Source: JALHSW01 sp963720675 (GTDB lineage Bacteria > Actinomycetota > Acidimicrobiia > IMCC26256 > PALSA-555). Taken from it: a DNA stretch of 64,000 nucleotides. The stretch is from the NCBI GenBank assembly GCA_963720675.1, contig CAVRGH010000002.1, positions 62,001 to 126,000 of the forward strand. The letters are read 5' to 3'. A model generated the notes under the pieces. It worked only from the letters and a program-made list of their open reading frames with translations. It was not told where the DNA came from and ran no database searches. Below, piece by piece: positions 46,256 through 54,108 of this stretch. The position numbers and the translations under genes are program-made. Each line of letters begins with the position of its first letter. Positions within the stretch are counted from its first letter, which is position 1.

Positions 46256-46274
46256 TTAGGTTGCCCTGACTCAG
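46256..46274 (+). promoter_or_regulatory. Possible DtxR/IdeR-like box before ZIP gene
   Basis: TTAGGTTGCCCTGACTCAG matches the mycobacterial IdeR iron-box consensus at about 12 of 19 positions, with a perfect left half TTAGGTT. It sits 20 bases before the start of a metal transporter, which is suggestive; the right half is weak. Confidence 0.3.
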
Positions 46275-46293
46275 ATCCGACCGGGGTGCAGTG

Positions 46294-47156
46294 ATGTCCG
46301 AGGGTGAAGTCCTCCTACTGGGCGCGATCGCGGGGCTCACGATCTTTCTGGGCCTCCCGCTCGGCCGGGCGCGCTCGGTGCCGATCGCGGGTCCGGGCGT
46401 TCCTGAACGCCGGTTCGGCCGGCGTCCTCATCTTCTTGTTCGTCGAGACCTTCATCCACGGCTTCGAACCGGTCGAGCACGCGCTCGAAGAGGTCACGGT
46501 CGAGAGCGGCGGGTCGTGGGGTGAGTTCGTCGCCCGCGCCGCGCTGTTCACGGCCGCGATCCTCGTCGGGATGATGACCCTCGTGTACTACGACAAGTGG
46601 ATGGCCACGCGGGCCCGCTCGTCGACGGGGATCCAGTTCGGGCCGGGCGCCGCGCAAGCAACGGAGCTGCAGCTCGCGCGGCTGGGTCGAGCGCCTTTCG
46701 GAGCCCCAGCGCCTCGCGTTGTTCATCGCGATCGGGATCGGTGTGCACAACTTCGCCGAAGGCCTCGCGATCGGCCAGTCGGCCGCCAACGACAAGGTCA
46801 GCCTGGCCGTGCTGCTGATCGTCGGGTTCGGCGTGCACAACGCGACCGAAGGCTTCGGCATCGTGGCGCCGCTCGCCGGGGGCGAGGAGCGTCCGACCTG
46901 GGCCTTCCTCGGCGCGATGGGGCTCATCGCCGGACTGCCGACCTTCTTCGGCACCGTGATCGGTCAGTCGTTCGTCGACCAGTACGTCGACCTCGCGTTC
47001 CTCGGCCTCGCGGCGGGATCGATCCTCTACGTGGTCGTGCAGCTCCTCGGCGTCGCCTTCAAGATGGGTCACAAGGAGATGCTCATGTGGGGGCTCTTCG
47101 GCGGCCTCGCGCTCGGTGCCGGCACCGAGCTCGTCCTCGTCGCCGCGGGCCTCTAG
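46294..47156 (+). CDS. ZIP-family metal transporter (two frameshifts)
   Basis: About 287 residues over frame changes near 46400 and 46690. First frame SEGEVLLLGAIAGLTIFLGL; second AFLNAGSAGVLIFLFVETFI and EFVARAALFTAAILVGMMTL; third LALFIAIGIGVHNFAEGLAI, GVHNATEGFGIVAPLAGGE, and the last helices. The two HNxxEG motifs are the ZIP metal-binding signature in helices 4 and 5. It should import zinc, iron or another divalent metal. ATG 46294. Confidence 0.85.
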
Positions 47157-47207
47157 CCCGTCGCACCGTCGGGTGCGATCCCTGGCGAAGGCACGTTTTG
47201 CCCGCGG

Positions 47208-47251
47208 TTGACCGTCCGTAGATCGGTTCCCGGGCGGCCGATCCGTACGTT
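47208..47251 (+). promoter_or_regulatory. Shared element TTGACC-N32-TACGTT, copy 1
   Basis: TTTTGCCCGCGGTTGACC ends at 47213, followed by exactly 32 bases and TACGTT (47246-47251), 29 bases before GTG 47281. Two further copies with identical spacing lie at 50465-50508 and 52136-52179. The left box contains CGGTTGACCG, itself an inverted repeat. Read as an activator site at about -60 with TACGTT as the -10. Confidence 0.6.
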
Positions 47252-47280
47252 GCTGCTCACGCGACCGAGAGGCCGGAGCA

Positions 47281-48515
47281 GTGACGCGAGGACGGCCGTT
47301 TCCCAGGCGCATGGTCGGCGCGAACCTGGGCGCGCTCATGGCGGGGTTCCTCCTCCAGGTCGCCTACTACGGCAACGGCGGTCACTCGAGCTTGAGCGAC
47401 CTCCCACGTGTCTTCCTGCACCGGGGCGTGGGCCCCGGGGCGTTGCCGTACCTGCAGCGGGTCATCGAGTACCCGGTCGGCTCCGGAGTCCTCCTCTATC
47501 TCGCCGCTCTGGTCACGCCGAGTCCGTTCGGGGTGCTGGCGGTCACCGCGCTCGCGTCGATCGGACTGTGCGTGGCGATCACCGTCGTCCTCGAGCGACG
47601 CTGCGGTGCGCGCGCGTGGCGGTGGGCGATCGGTGCTCCGGTGCTGCTGTTCGCGTTCCAGAACTGGGACATCTTCGCGATCGCGGCGATGCTCGTCGGC
47701 CTGCTCGCCTTCGAGGAGCACCGGGACCGACTCGCCGGCGCCGCCTTCGCCGTCGGCGCCGCGATCAAGCTCTTCCCGATCTTCCTCCTGCCGCCATTGA
47801 TCGTGTCGGCGATGGGCGCAGGGCGACCGGCACGGCGCCCGCCGGCTCGCGCTCGCGGCTGCGGTGACCTTCGCGGTGATCAACGCACCGTTCGTGCTCG
47901 GGAACCGGAGCGGATGGTGGTGGCCGATCGCGTTCCAGAGCCGGCGGGGTCCGACGTGGGGAAGTGCCCTCTTCTGGATCGACCACAGCCCTGGGCATCC
48001 AGACCGTGGGGCCCGGTGCGGCGCAGCTCGCGAACCTCGTCTCGATGGTCGCACTGGTCGTCGGGCTCACCTGGCTCACCGTGGTCTGCGTGCGTCGGGA
48101 GCTCACCCCGGTCGCGATCGCGGCCGCCGGGGTCGCGATCTTCCTGCTGGCCAACAAGGTCTACTCGCCGACGTACGACGTCTGGCTCGTTCCGTTCTTC
48201 GTGCTCCTCCCGCTGCGCCGGCGTCTCTGGCTCGCGTTCTGCGCGGTCGACGTCGGTGTCTTCCTGCTGGTCTACGGCTCCTTCCACGGGGTCACGACGA
48301 AGGGGCTGGCAGAGACGCTGCTGCCGTTCCTGGTGCTGGCGAGGACGGTCATCCTGGTGCGCATGGTTGCCGCCGCGACGCGACGCGCCGCCGCGCCCGC
48401 GGCTCAGCCCGCGGTCCTCGCGCCGTCAGTCCGTGTGCGTGGGCACGAACACCGCGAAGACGGGGTGGGGACCCGGCTCGACGAGGCTGAGCCGCAGCCC
48501 GTCGGCCTCGGCTAG
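47281..48515 (+). CDS. Polyprenyl-sugar-dependent glycosyltransferase, GT87-like (two frameshifts)
   Basis: About 411 residues over frame changes near 47835 and 47990. A multi-helix membrane protein: MVGANLGALMAGFLLQVAYY, LLFAFQNWDIFAIAAMLVGL, GAAIKLFPIFLLPPLIVSAM (the family's GxxIKLFP motif), then TFAVINAPFVLGNRSGWWWP, ANLVSMVALVVGLTWLTVV, NKVYSPTYDVWLVPFF. This is the DUF2029/GT87 mannosyltransferase type that takes sugars from polyprenyl phosphates outside the membrane. Its last 30 codons overlap the convergent kinase gene, so the true stop may be earlier. Confidence 0.78.
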
Positions 48516-49710
48516 GGACCGCGCGAGCGCGAGCCCGATGCCGTGGTGCGTCGACCCCGGGGCGCGACGCTCGAAGATCTGCTCGGTGTCGCCACGGACG
48601 CCGGGCCCTTCGTCGGCGACCTCGATCACGACGCCACTGGCGGTGCGGCGGGCATGGACGTCGATCGTTCCGGCACCGTGGTGCCAGGCGTTGTCGATCA
48701 GCACGTCGAGCACCTGCCGGATCGACCGGTCGGAGATCTTCACCTCGGGGACACCGCGGTCGACTCCGACCCGGAGCCGGCGACCCTCTGTGCCGAGACG
48801 TCCGCGCCAGTCGTCGGAGATGGTCGAGAGGACGGGACCCAGGTCGAGGGCGGGTCGATCGGTGGGCAGCTCACGAGCGAGCGCGAGCAGATCGTCGATC
48901 GTGCGCTCGAGTCGGTCCACTTGTGTGAGCGCGGAGTCGAGCGCCTCGTCCCGGTTCGCTCTCGGATCGAGCCGCGCGGCTTCCAGCCCGACACGCAGCC
49001 CGGTCAACGGCGTGCGGAGCTGATGGGACGCGTCCTCGCTGAACGCCCGCTCGCGGGTGAGCATCCGATCGAGCCGGGCCGCCGTCGTCCCGAGCGCGTC
49101 GGAGACTGCGTCGACCTCGGGCATCCCGCTCGGATCGGACTGCACGGTGAAGTCACCGTCACCCAGGCGGACGGCCGCGTCGGCGAGCCGGTCGACCGGT
49201 CGTGAGAGGCGGCGAGCCTGCCAGAACGCGATGACGGCGCTGATCCCGACGACGAGCGCGCCGAGCCCGACCATCACGAGGATCGCGTCGCGCGTCCGGT
49301 TGGAGACGAGGTGCATCGGGACCTCGACGCGCAACGCCCCGGCGATGCCCCCGGCACGCGAGATGGGATATGCAACCACGAGCTCATTGCCGACCTGCCG
49401 CGTCGCGCACGTCGCCCCGCAACGCGGCGCGGATGCTCTCACCACCACGCGGCGGTCCGACCCCCGCAACCCGCCGGCCGTCGGGCGCGTAGAGCGCCAC
49501 CTTCCGCGCCGGATGCTGCGCCAAGTCGACGGAGTCGCCGACCTGCACCGTCGCCGGGATGTGCTCGGAGACCTCGGCGGCCGCGCGGGCGAGCCGGTTG
49601 ACCTCTTGCTCCCGGTAGAGGTTGGACAGCGTGAACGCGAGCGGCACCGCGAACAGGATCACGGCGACCGCAGTCACCGAGACGATCGCGAGCAGGATCC
49701 GCCGCCTCAC
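48426..49710 (-). CDS. Sensor histidine kinase (frameshifted)
   Basis: About 428 residues with a frame change near 49395. First helix ILLAIVSVTAVAVILFAVPL, extracytoplasmic domain (VAEHIPATVQVGDSV-like segment and ALYAPDGRRVAGVG), second frame from QVGNELVVAYPISRAGG, second helix ILVMVGLGALVVGISAVIAF, HAMP, HisKA variant EDASHQLRTPLTGLRVGLEA, ATPase DNAWHHGAGTIDVHA, DEGPGVRGD, HHGIGLALARSLAEADG. GTG 49710 overlaps the regulator stop (GTGA). Confidence 0.86.
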
Positions 49711-50402
49711 GGCACCTCGAAGCGATACCCGACGCCGCGCAAGGTCGTGATGCGACTGGCCGGCCCGCCTTCGTCGGCGACCTCGCCGAGCTTCCGTCGG
49801 AGCGCCGAGATGTGCATGTCGAGCGTCTTGGTCGAGCCGAACCAGTGCTCGTCCCAGACCTCGCTCATGATGCGGTCCCGAGTGAGCGCGTTCCCGGCTT
49901 CGGCAAGGAGGAACGCGAGGAGGTCGAACTCCTTCGCACGCAGCTCGAGCTCCTCGTCGCCCCGCCACGCCCGGCGCGCGTCGATGTCGATGCGTACGTC
50001 ACCCACCGCGAGCTCTGCGACGGCGTCGGCGCCACGCGGCCGGCGAAGGTGTGCACGTACCCGGGCGAGGAGCTCCGGCAGGCGAAACGGCTTGGTGACG
50101 TAGTCGTCGGCGCCCGCGTCCAGGCCGATCACGACGTCGACCTCACTGTGACGTGCCGTGAGCATGACGATCGGGAGCGTGGCGTCCCGGGCGCGCACGC
50201 GGCGGCACACCTCGTTGCCGTCGAGATCGGGGAGGCCGAGGTCGAGGAGGATCAGGTCGGGCACGCTCGCCTCGACGCTCGCGAGCGCTGCGGCGCCGGT
50301 GGTCGTCCAGTCGACGGCGTAGCCCTGGGACTCGAGTGCTCCTGTCAACGCCCGCCCGATCACGTCGTCATCTTCGACGACGAGGATCGTGTGGGTGCTC
50401 AC
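49707..50402 (-). CDS. OmpR-family response regulator
   Basis: Complete 231-residue regulator: TILVVEDDDVIGRALTGALE, phospho-Asp in LILLDLGLPDLDGNEV, IVMLTARHSEVDVVIGLDAG, YVTKPFRLPELLAR, winged helix ELRAKEFDLLAFLLAEAGN, GSTKTLDMHISALRRKLGEV, TTLRGVGYRFEVP. Paired with the overlapping kinase. Its upstream region, shared with the glycosyltransferase 3' end, contains copy 2 of the TTGACC-N32-TACGTT element in opposite orientation. Confidence 0.94.
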   Translation of the reverse strand: MSTHTILVVEDDDVIGRALTGALESQGYAVDWTTTGAAALASVEASVPDLILLDLGLPDLDGNEVCRRVRARDATLPIVMLTARHSEVDVVIGLDAGADDYVTKPFRLPELLARVRAHLRRPRGADAVAELAVGDVRIDIDARRAWRGDEELELRAKEFDLLAFLLAEAGNALTRDRIMSEVWDEHWFGSTKTLDMHISALRRKLGEVADEGGPASRITTLRGVGYRFEVP

Positions 50403-50464
50403 ACCTCAAGGGTACGAGCGCGGCGCGGCGGCGGGCGCCACCGCGTACGCGAATTTGCTGTCGG

Positions 50465-50508
50465 TTGACCGAGTGACGGGTGGTGGATGACTGGTGCTGC
50501 CGTACGTT
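50465..50508 (+). promoter_or_regulatory. Shared element TTGACC-N32-TACGTT, copy 2 (orphan)
   Basis: ATTTGCTGTCGGTTGACC ends at 50470, then exactly 32 bases and TACGTT (50503-50508). In its spacer GGATGACT falls at the same offset as in copy 3. No plus-strand gene follows: a hairpin starts 14 bases later. It could drive a short RNA, or work backwards for the regulator gene at 50402. Confidence 0.5.
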
Positions 50509-50521
50509 CCTCCCACGGTCT

Positions 50522-50577
50522 CCGAGGCCGTCCGGGGTGACCTGCCCCCCGGGTCTCCGCCCCCCGGGCGGCCTCGG
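50522..50577 (-). terminator. Hairpin after GT39-like gene
   Basis: CCGAGGCCGTCCGGGG (50522-50537) pairs with CCCCGGGCGGCCTCGG (50562-50577) with one mismatch, a 24-base GC-rich loop, directly after the stop of the minus-strand glycosyltransferase. It would also terminate any plus-strand transcript from the orphan element. Confidence 0.6.
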
Positions 50578-52014
50578 TCACCCGCCCTTCAGATCTCGCA
50601 GCGTCGTCGTGACGTCGGCGAGACAGGAGATGCGCGCATCTTTGAAGTGCCAGTCGGGTGCGCAGCGATTCCCCGGCGGGATCGTCAGGGGATGCTTCGT
50701 CCAGTCCAGCAGCCAGACGCGACCCGAGAGCGGGGCGGGTCCCCGCACGATGCCGAGCGTCTTGCGGAAGGCCTGGACGCCGACGATTCGGTACTGCTCG
50801 CCACTGCGTACTGCGAGCGACCATTCGAGCTCGTGGAGTCGGCCGGCCGGATGGAGCGCCAGGACGTCGCCGGGCCGCGCGGCGTGCTCGAGGTGTCCGA
50901 GCACCCGGTCCGGGCCTGGCGTGCGCGTGACGGCGTCGACGGACGCAGGCACTGCCACGAGCGCGAGCACGACGACGACCGCGACCGCGCCGAGCGTCGA
51001 GCGGCGCGCGATCGCCCCGACGAGGAACGCGATCGCGAGCAGCGGTGCCCAGGCGATCGCGGTGAGGGTTCGATCCAGGAGCACGGGGGCGACGGTGCCC
51101 GCGAGCGCAGCGAGCGTCGCGGGGACGAGGAAGCAGCAGCACCACACCCGGCCGAGCGTCCGGTCGCTGCGGAAGAGCACCCACCCGCCGACGGCGACCG
51201 TGACCAGGGCAACGACGTGGAGCTCGGGTTGGTAGGTGACGAGGCGGCCGAGCGTGTGGACCAGGCGGGGGATCGTGGTGGGAGGGATCCAGTCCGAGTT
51301 GCCGCCGCGGGTCTGCGCCAGGAACGACGGACCCCAGAGAAGGGCCCACCCGGCGAGTCCCGCGGCGAGTGCGACTCGCCAGCGCCACGCCTCGCGGTCG
51401 GTGCGGCACCCGGCGAGCGCGAGGAGCCCGGCGCCGAGCAGGAACATCGAGACGTGGGTCAACAGGCCGAGGAGCACGAGCGCGCCGACCAGGGGGGCGT
51501 GCCACGGGCGCGGCCGTCGCAGCCAGGCGTCGCCGAGCACGGCGGCTGCGACCCCGAGCAGCTCCAGCTCCGCGTACATGCGTGCTTGGCGACCGTGCAC
51601 GAGCTGGAAGGCGCTGATCGCGAGGAGTGCCGTGGCGAGGATGCCCGTGAGGCCCCGGTTGCGCATCCACCACGCGAAGAGCGCGACCGCAGCGATCGAG
51701 CACAGAGCGGACGGGAGTCGGAACACCAGCGGGTCGACGCCGAGGCGGGCCAGTGGGAGATGCAGGAGGTAGTCGAGCGGCGGGTGCGAGTCGCGAACCC
51801 GCAGGTGCTCGAAGAGGTTCGAGAACGACATCCGCCCGGCCATCGCGGTGAACGCCTCGTCGAACCCGAGCCGGGAGCTGCCGAGCGCCCAGAGCCGGAA
51901 GCCCGCGGCGATCGCGACGATGACGACCAGGATCCGGTCCGTCGTCGCACGGCTGGGGCCACGCCTCGCCGGAGCAGGTGCCGCTCGGACCGGACCGACC
52001 GTCGTGCGCTCCAC
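50578..52014 (-). CDS. GT39-like (ArnT/PMT-type) membrane glycosyltransferase
   Basis: About 478 residues, roughly 11 helices. After helix 1 (ILVVIVAIAAGFRLWALGSS) comes LGFDEAFTAMAGRMS with the acidic catalytic Asp/Glu, then SHPPLDYLLHLPLARLG, both typical of GT-C dolichyl-phosphate-mannose-type transferases. It carries a soluble carboxy domain with Cys-containing loops (NRCAPDWHFKDARISCLADV). GTG 52014 lies right behind a GAGGAG, so the start may be slightly off. Likely transfers a sugar from a polyprenyl carrier, possibly made by the Dpm1-like enzyme next door. Confidence 0.82.
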   Translation of the reverse strand: MERTTVGPVRAAPAPARRGPSRATTDRILVVIVAIAAGFRLWALGSSRLGFDEAFTAMAGRMSFSNLFEHLRVRDSHPPLDYLLHLPLARLGVDPLVFRLPSALCSIAAVALFAWWMRNRGLTGILATALLAISAFQLVHGRQARMYAELELLGVAAAVLGDAWLRRPRPWHAPLVGALVLLGLLTHVSMFLLGAGLLALAGCRTDREAWRWRVALAAGLAGWALLWGPSFLAQTRGGNSDWIPPTTIPRLVHTLGRLVTYQPELHVVALVTVAVGGWVLFRSDRTLGRVWCCCFLVPATLAALAGTVAPVLLDRTLTAIAWAPLLAIAFLVGAIARRSTLGAVAVVVVLALVAVPASVDAVTRTPGPDRVLGHLEHAARPGDVLALHPAGRLHELEWSLAVRSGEQYRIVGVQAFRKTLGIVRGPAPLSGRVWLLDWTKHPLTIPPGNRCAPDWHFKDARISCLADVTTTLRDLKGG

Positions 52015-52135
52015 TCCTCGGAAGGTACCGATGAACCGTTCAACCGCCGGTCCCCGCCGGGTCAGCGGATCGCAAACTCGCCGCGCCGCGGATCGCTTCG
52101 ACGGGCGGGCGACCGCCTCCGAGTTTTGCCCGTGG

Positions 52136-52179
52136 TTGACCGGCCTCCGTGGAACGGATGACTCAACGATTCGTACGTT
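52136..52179 (+). promoter_or_regulatory. Shared element TTGACC-N32-TACGTT, copy 3
   Basis: TTTTGCCCGTGGTTGACC ends at 52141 (17 of 18 bases identical to copy 1), then exactly 32 bases and TACGTT (52174-52179), 33 bases before ATG 52213 of the Dpm1-like gene. Distance to the start codon is close to that of copy 1 (29). Confidence 0.6.
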
Positions 52180-52212
52180 CGAGCCGATGAAGCCTGCAGG
52201 AGGTGCGGCGCC

Positions 52213-52974
52213 ATGACGGACGTGCTGATCATCATCCCGACGTTCGACGAGGCCGAGAACATCGAGTCGGTGCTGCGCGGCATCCGCCGGGCTGCCCCGG
52301 CGGCTGACGTGCTCGTCGTCGACGACAACAGCCCCGATGGCACCGCGGAGGTCGTGGAGGCGCTCGGGGCGTCGGTCGGCCGCCTCGAGGTGCTCCGCCG
52401 ACCGGCCAAGTCCGGGCTCGGCTCGGCGTACCGCGACGGCTTCGCCCTCGGGTTGGCCCGGGGCTACGACGTCCTCGTGGAGATGGACGCCGACTCCTCG
52501 CACGACCCCGCCGCACTGCCGCAGCTCCTCGACGCGATCGAGCGGGGCGCCGACCTCGCGATCGGTTCCCGCTACGTCGCCGGCGGGTCCATCCCGACCT
52601 GGTCGGCGTCGCGTCGTGCGCTGTCGCGCTCCGGGAACGCGTACGCGTCGTGGGCCCTCGGTGTGCCGGCCGGTGATCTGACTTCCGGATACAGGGCATT
52701 CCGAGCCGCGGCGTTGTGCGATGCGCGTTACGACGACACGGCGGCAACGGGCTACGCGTTCCAGATCGAGCTCGCGTACCGCGTCTTCCGTGCCGGTGGA
52801 CGCGTGACCGAGGTGCCGATCGCGTTCCACGACCGGACACTCGGCGAGTCGAAGATGTCCACTCGCATCACGCTCGAGGCGCTCGCGCTCGTCAGCTGGT
52901 GGGGGGTCCGCGACCGCGTGGCTCGGCGACCGCAGCGCGTGCCGATCCCGGCCGCAGAGCGTGCCCTCGCGTGA
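52213..52974 (+). CDS. Polyprenol monophosphomannose synthase-like GT2
   Basis: A 253-residue GT2 glycosyltransferase: VLIIIPTFDEAENIESVL, VLVVDDNSPDGTAEVVEAL, metal motif LVEMDADSSHDPAALPQLLD, GSRYVAGGSIPTWSASRRAL, and the family's FHDRTLGESKMS. It transfers mannose (or glucose) from the nucleotide sugar to polyprenyl phosphate on the cytosolic face. It lacks a membrane domain; the GtrA protein encoded in overlap (GTGA) supplies one. Confidence 0.92.
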   Translation: MTDVLIIIPTFDEAENIESVLRGIRRAAPAADVLVVDDNSPDGTAEVVEALGASVGRLEVLRRPAKSGLGSAYRDGFALGLARGYDVLVEMDADSSHDPAALPQLLDAIERGADLAIGSRYVAGGSIPTWSASRRALSRSGNAYASWALGVPAGDLTSGYRAFRAAALCDARYDDTAATGYAFQIELAYRVFRAGGRVTEVPIAFHDRTLGESKMSTRITLEALALVSWWGVRDRVARRPQRVPIPAAERALA

Positions 52975-53471
52975 CTGCGACACTCGACGTCAGCGCATCG
53001 TGCGCCGCGGTCCGACCGGGGCTCGTGCAGCGTGTCGTCCGATGCCTGGGCGTCTCTGTCGTCAGCACGGTGGTCTGTCTCTCGACCCTCCTCTTCGCGA
53101 CGGTCGGACTCGGGATCGTCGCGTGGCTGGCCAACATCATGGCCACCTCGGTCGCGACGGTTCCCTCGTACCACCTCAACCGTCGGTGGACCTGGGGGAA
53201 GCGCGACGCGAGCAACCTGTGGCGCGAGGTCGTGCCGTTCTGGCTCCTCGCGTTCGCCGGGCTGGTGCTGTCGACGCTCGCGGTTGGCGTCGCGGACGCG
53301 TGGGCCGCGGGGGCGCACCTCGATGGCTCCCTGCGCACACCCGTGGTGCTGCTCGCGCACCTCAGCGGGTTCGGAGCCCTCTGGGTCGTCCAGTTCGTCC
53401 TGCTCGATCGGGTGCTCTTCGCTCACGACACGAGCTCCGACCGGCGCACGGATCTTCCGTCGATGCGCTGA
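52971..53471 (+). CDS. GtrA-family membrane protein
   Basis: A 166-residue four-helix protein: LGVSVVSTVVCLSTLLFATV, LGIVAWLANIMATSVATVPS, the conserved YHLNRRWTWGK, VVPFWLLAFAGLVLSTLAVG, HLSGFGALWVVQFVLLDRVL. GtrA proteins help flip or anchor polyprenyl-linked sugars and pair with GT2 synthases. GTG 52971 overlaps the synthase stop. Confidence 0.9.
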   Translation: MTATLDVSASCAAVRPGLVQRVVRCLGVSVVSTVVCLSTLLFATVGLGIVAWLANIMATSVATVPSYHLNRRWTWGKRDASNLWREVVPFWLLAFAGLVLSTLAVGVADAWAAGAHLDGSLRTPVVLLAHLSGFGALWVVQFVLLDRVLFAHDTSSDRRTDLPSMR

Positions 53472-53549
53472 CCGGCTCGGCGGGTCCGGCCGGCCCTGGG
53501 GTGGCGCTACGGTCGGCGGTCCCCGATGACCCCGCCGGGTAGGAGCGTC

Positions 53550-54098
53550 ATGGCATCGCCGATCGCCGAGGAGTACATCTCCGTCGACGTCGAGACGGCG
53601 GGTCCGAACCCGAGCCAGTACTCGATGCTGGCGATCGGTGCGTGCGTGGCCCGTGAGCCGGCGACCACCTTCTACGTGGAGCTGCAGCCGGTGCACGATG
53701 CCGCGACCCCTGAAGCGATGCGGGTGGGCGGCTTCGACCTCGACGAGCTGCGCGAGCGCGGCGTCCCACCGGAGGTGGCGATGCGGCGCTTCGCCGACTG
53801 GCTCGGGGAGCTCGCCCCTTCGGGACGGCAGCCCGTGTTCGTCGGGTTCAACGCGGGCTTCGACTGGATGTTCGTCGCCGACTACTTCCACCGCTTCCTC
53901 GGCGAGAACCCCTTCGGGCACAAGGCCTTGGACATCAAGGCCTTGTACATGGGGAGGAATCGGACCGCGTTCGCCGAGACGCGGTTCCGGGACATGGCGA
54001 AGCACTACCGGATGGAGCAAGGTGCGCTGACGCACAACGCCCTCGAGGACGCTCTGGTCCAGGCGGCGCTGTTCCGCCGCGTCCTGGACGAGCAGTGA
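53550..54098 (+). CDS. DEDDh 3'-5' exonuclease (RNase T-like)
   Basis: A 182-residue DEDDh exonuclease: first acidic pair in YISVDVETAGPNPSQYSML, second Asp in FVGFNAGFDWMFVADYF, third in the Asp/His block ALTHNALEDALVQAALF. All four catalytic acids and the His are present. ATG 53550 has TAGGAG at the correct distance; an upstream ATG (53526) is less likely. Members trim 3' ends of RNA or DNA. It is 10 bases before the nucleotidyltransferase-like gene, suggesting paired 3'-end action. Confidence 0.85.
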   Translation: MASPIAEEYISVDVETAGPNPSQYSMLAIGACVAREPATTFYVELQPVHDAATPEAMRVGGFDLDELRERGVPPEVAMRRFADWLGELAPSGRQPVFVGFNAGFDWMFVADYFHRFLGENPFGHKALDIKALYMGRNRTAFAETRFRDMAKHYRMEQGALTHNALEDALVQAALFRRVLDEQ

Positions 54099-54108
54099 AG
54101 GACTGACG

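Noticed and set aside
50494..52161. Plus-strand open frame of 555 residues
   Set aside because: Antisense shadow of the GT39-like gene: Arg/Glu/Gly-rich, no motifs, while the minus strand encodes clear membrane helices and the GT-C acidic motif.
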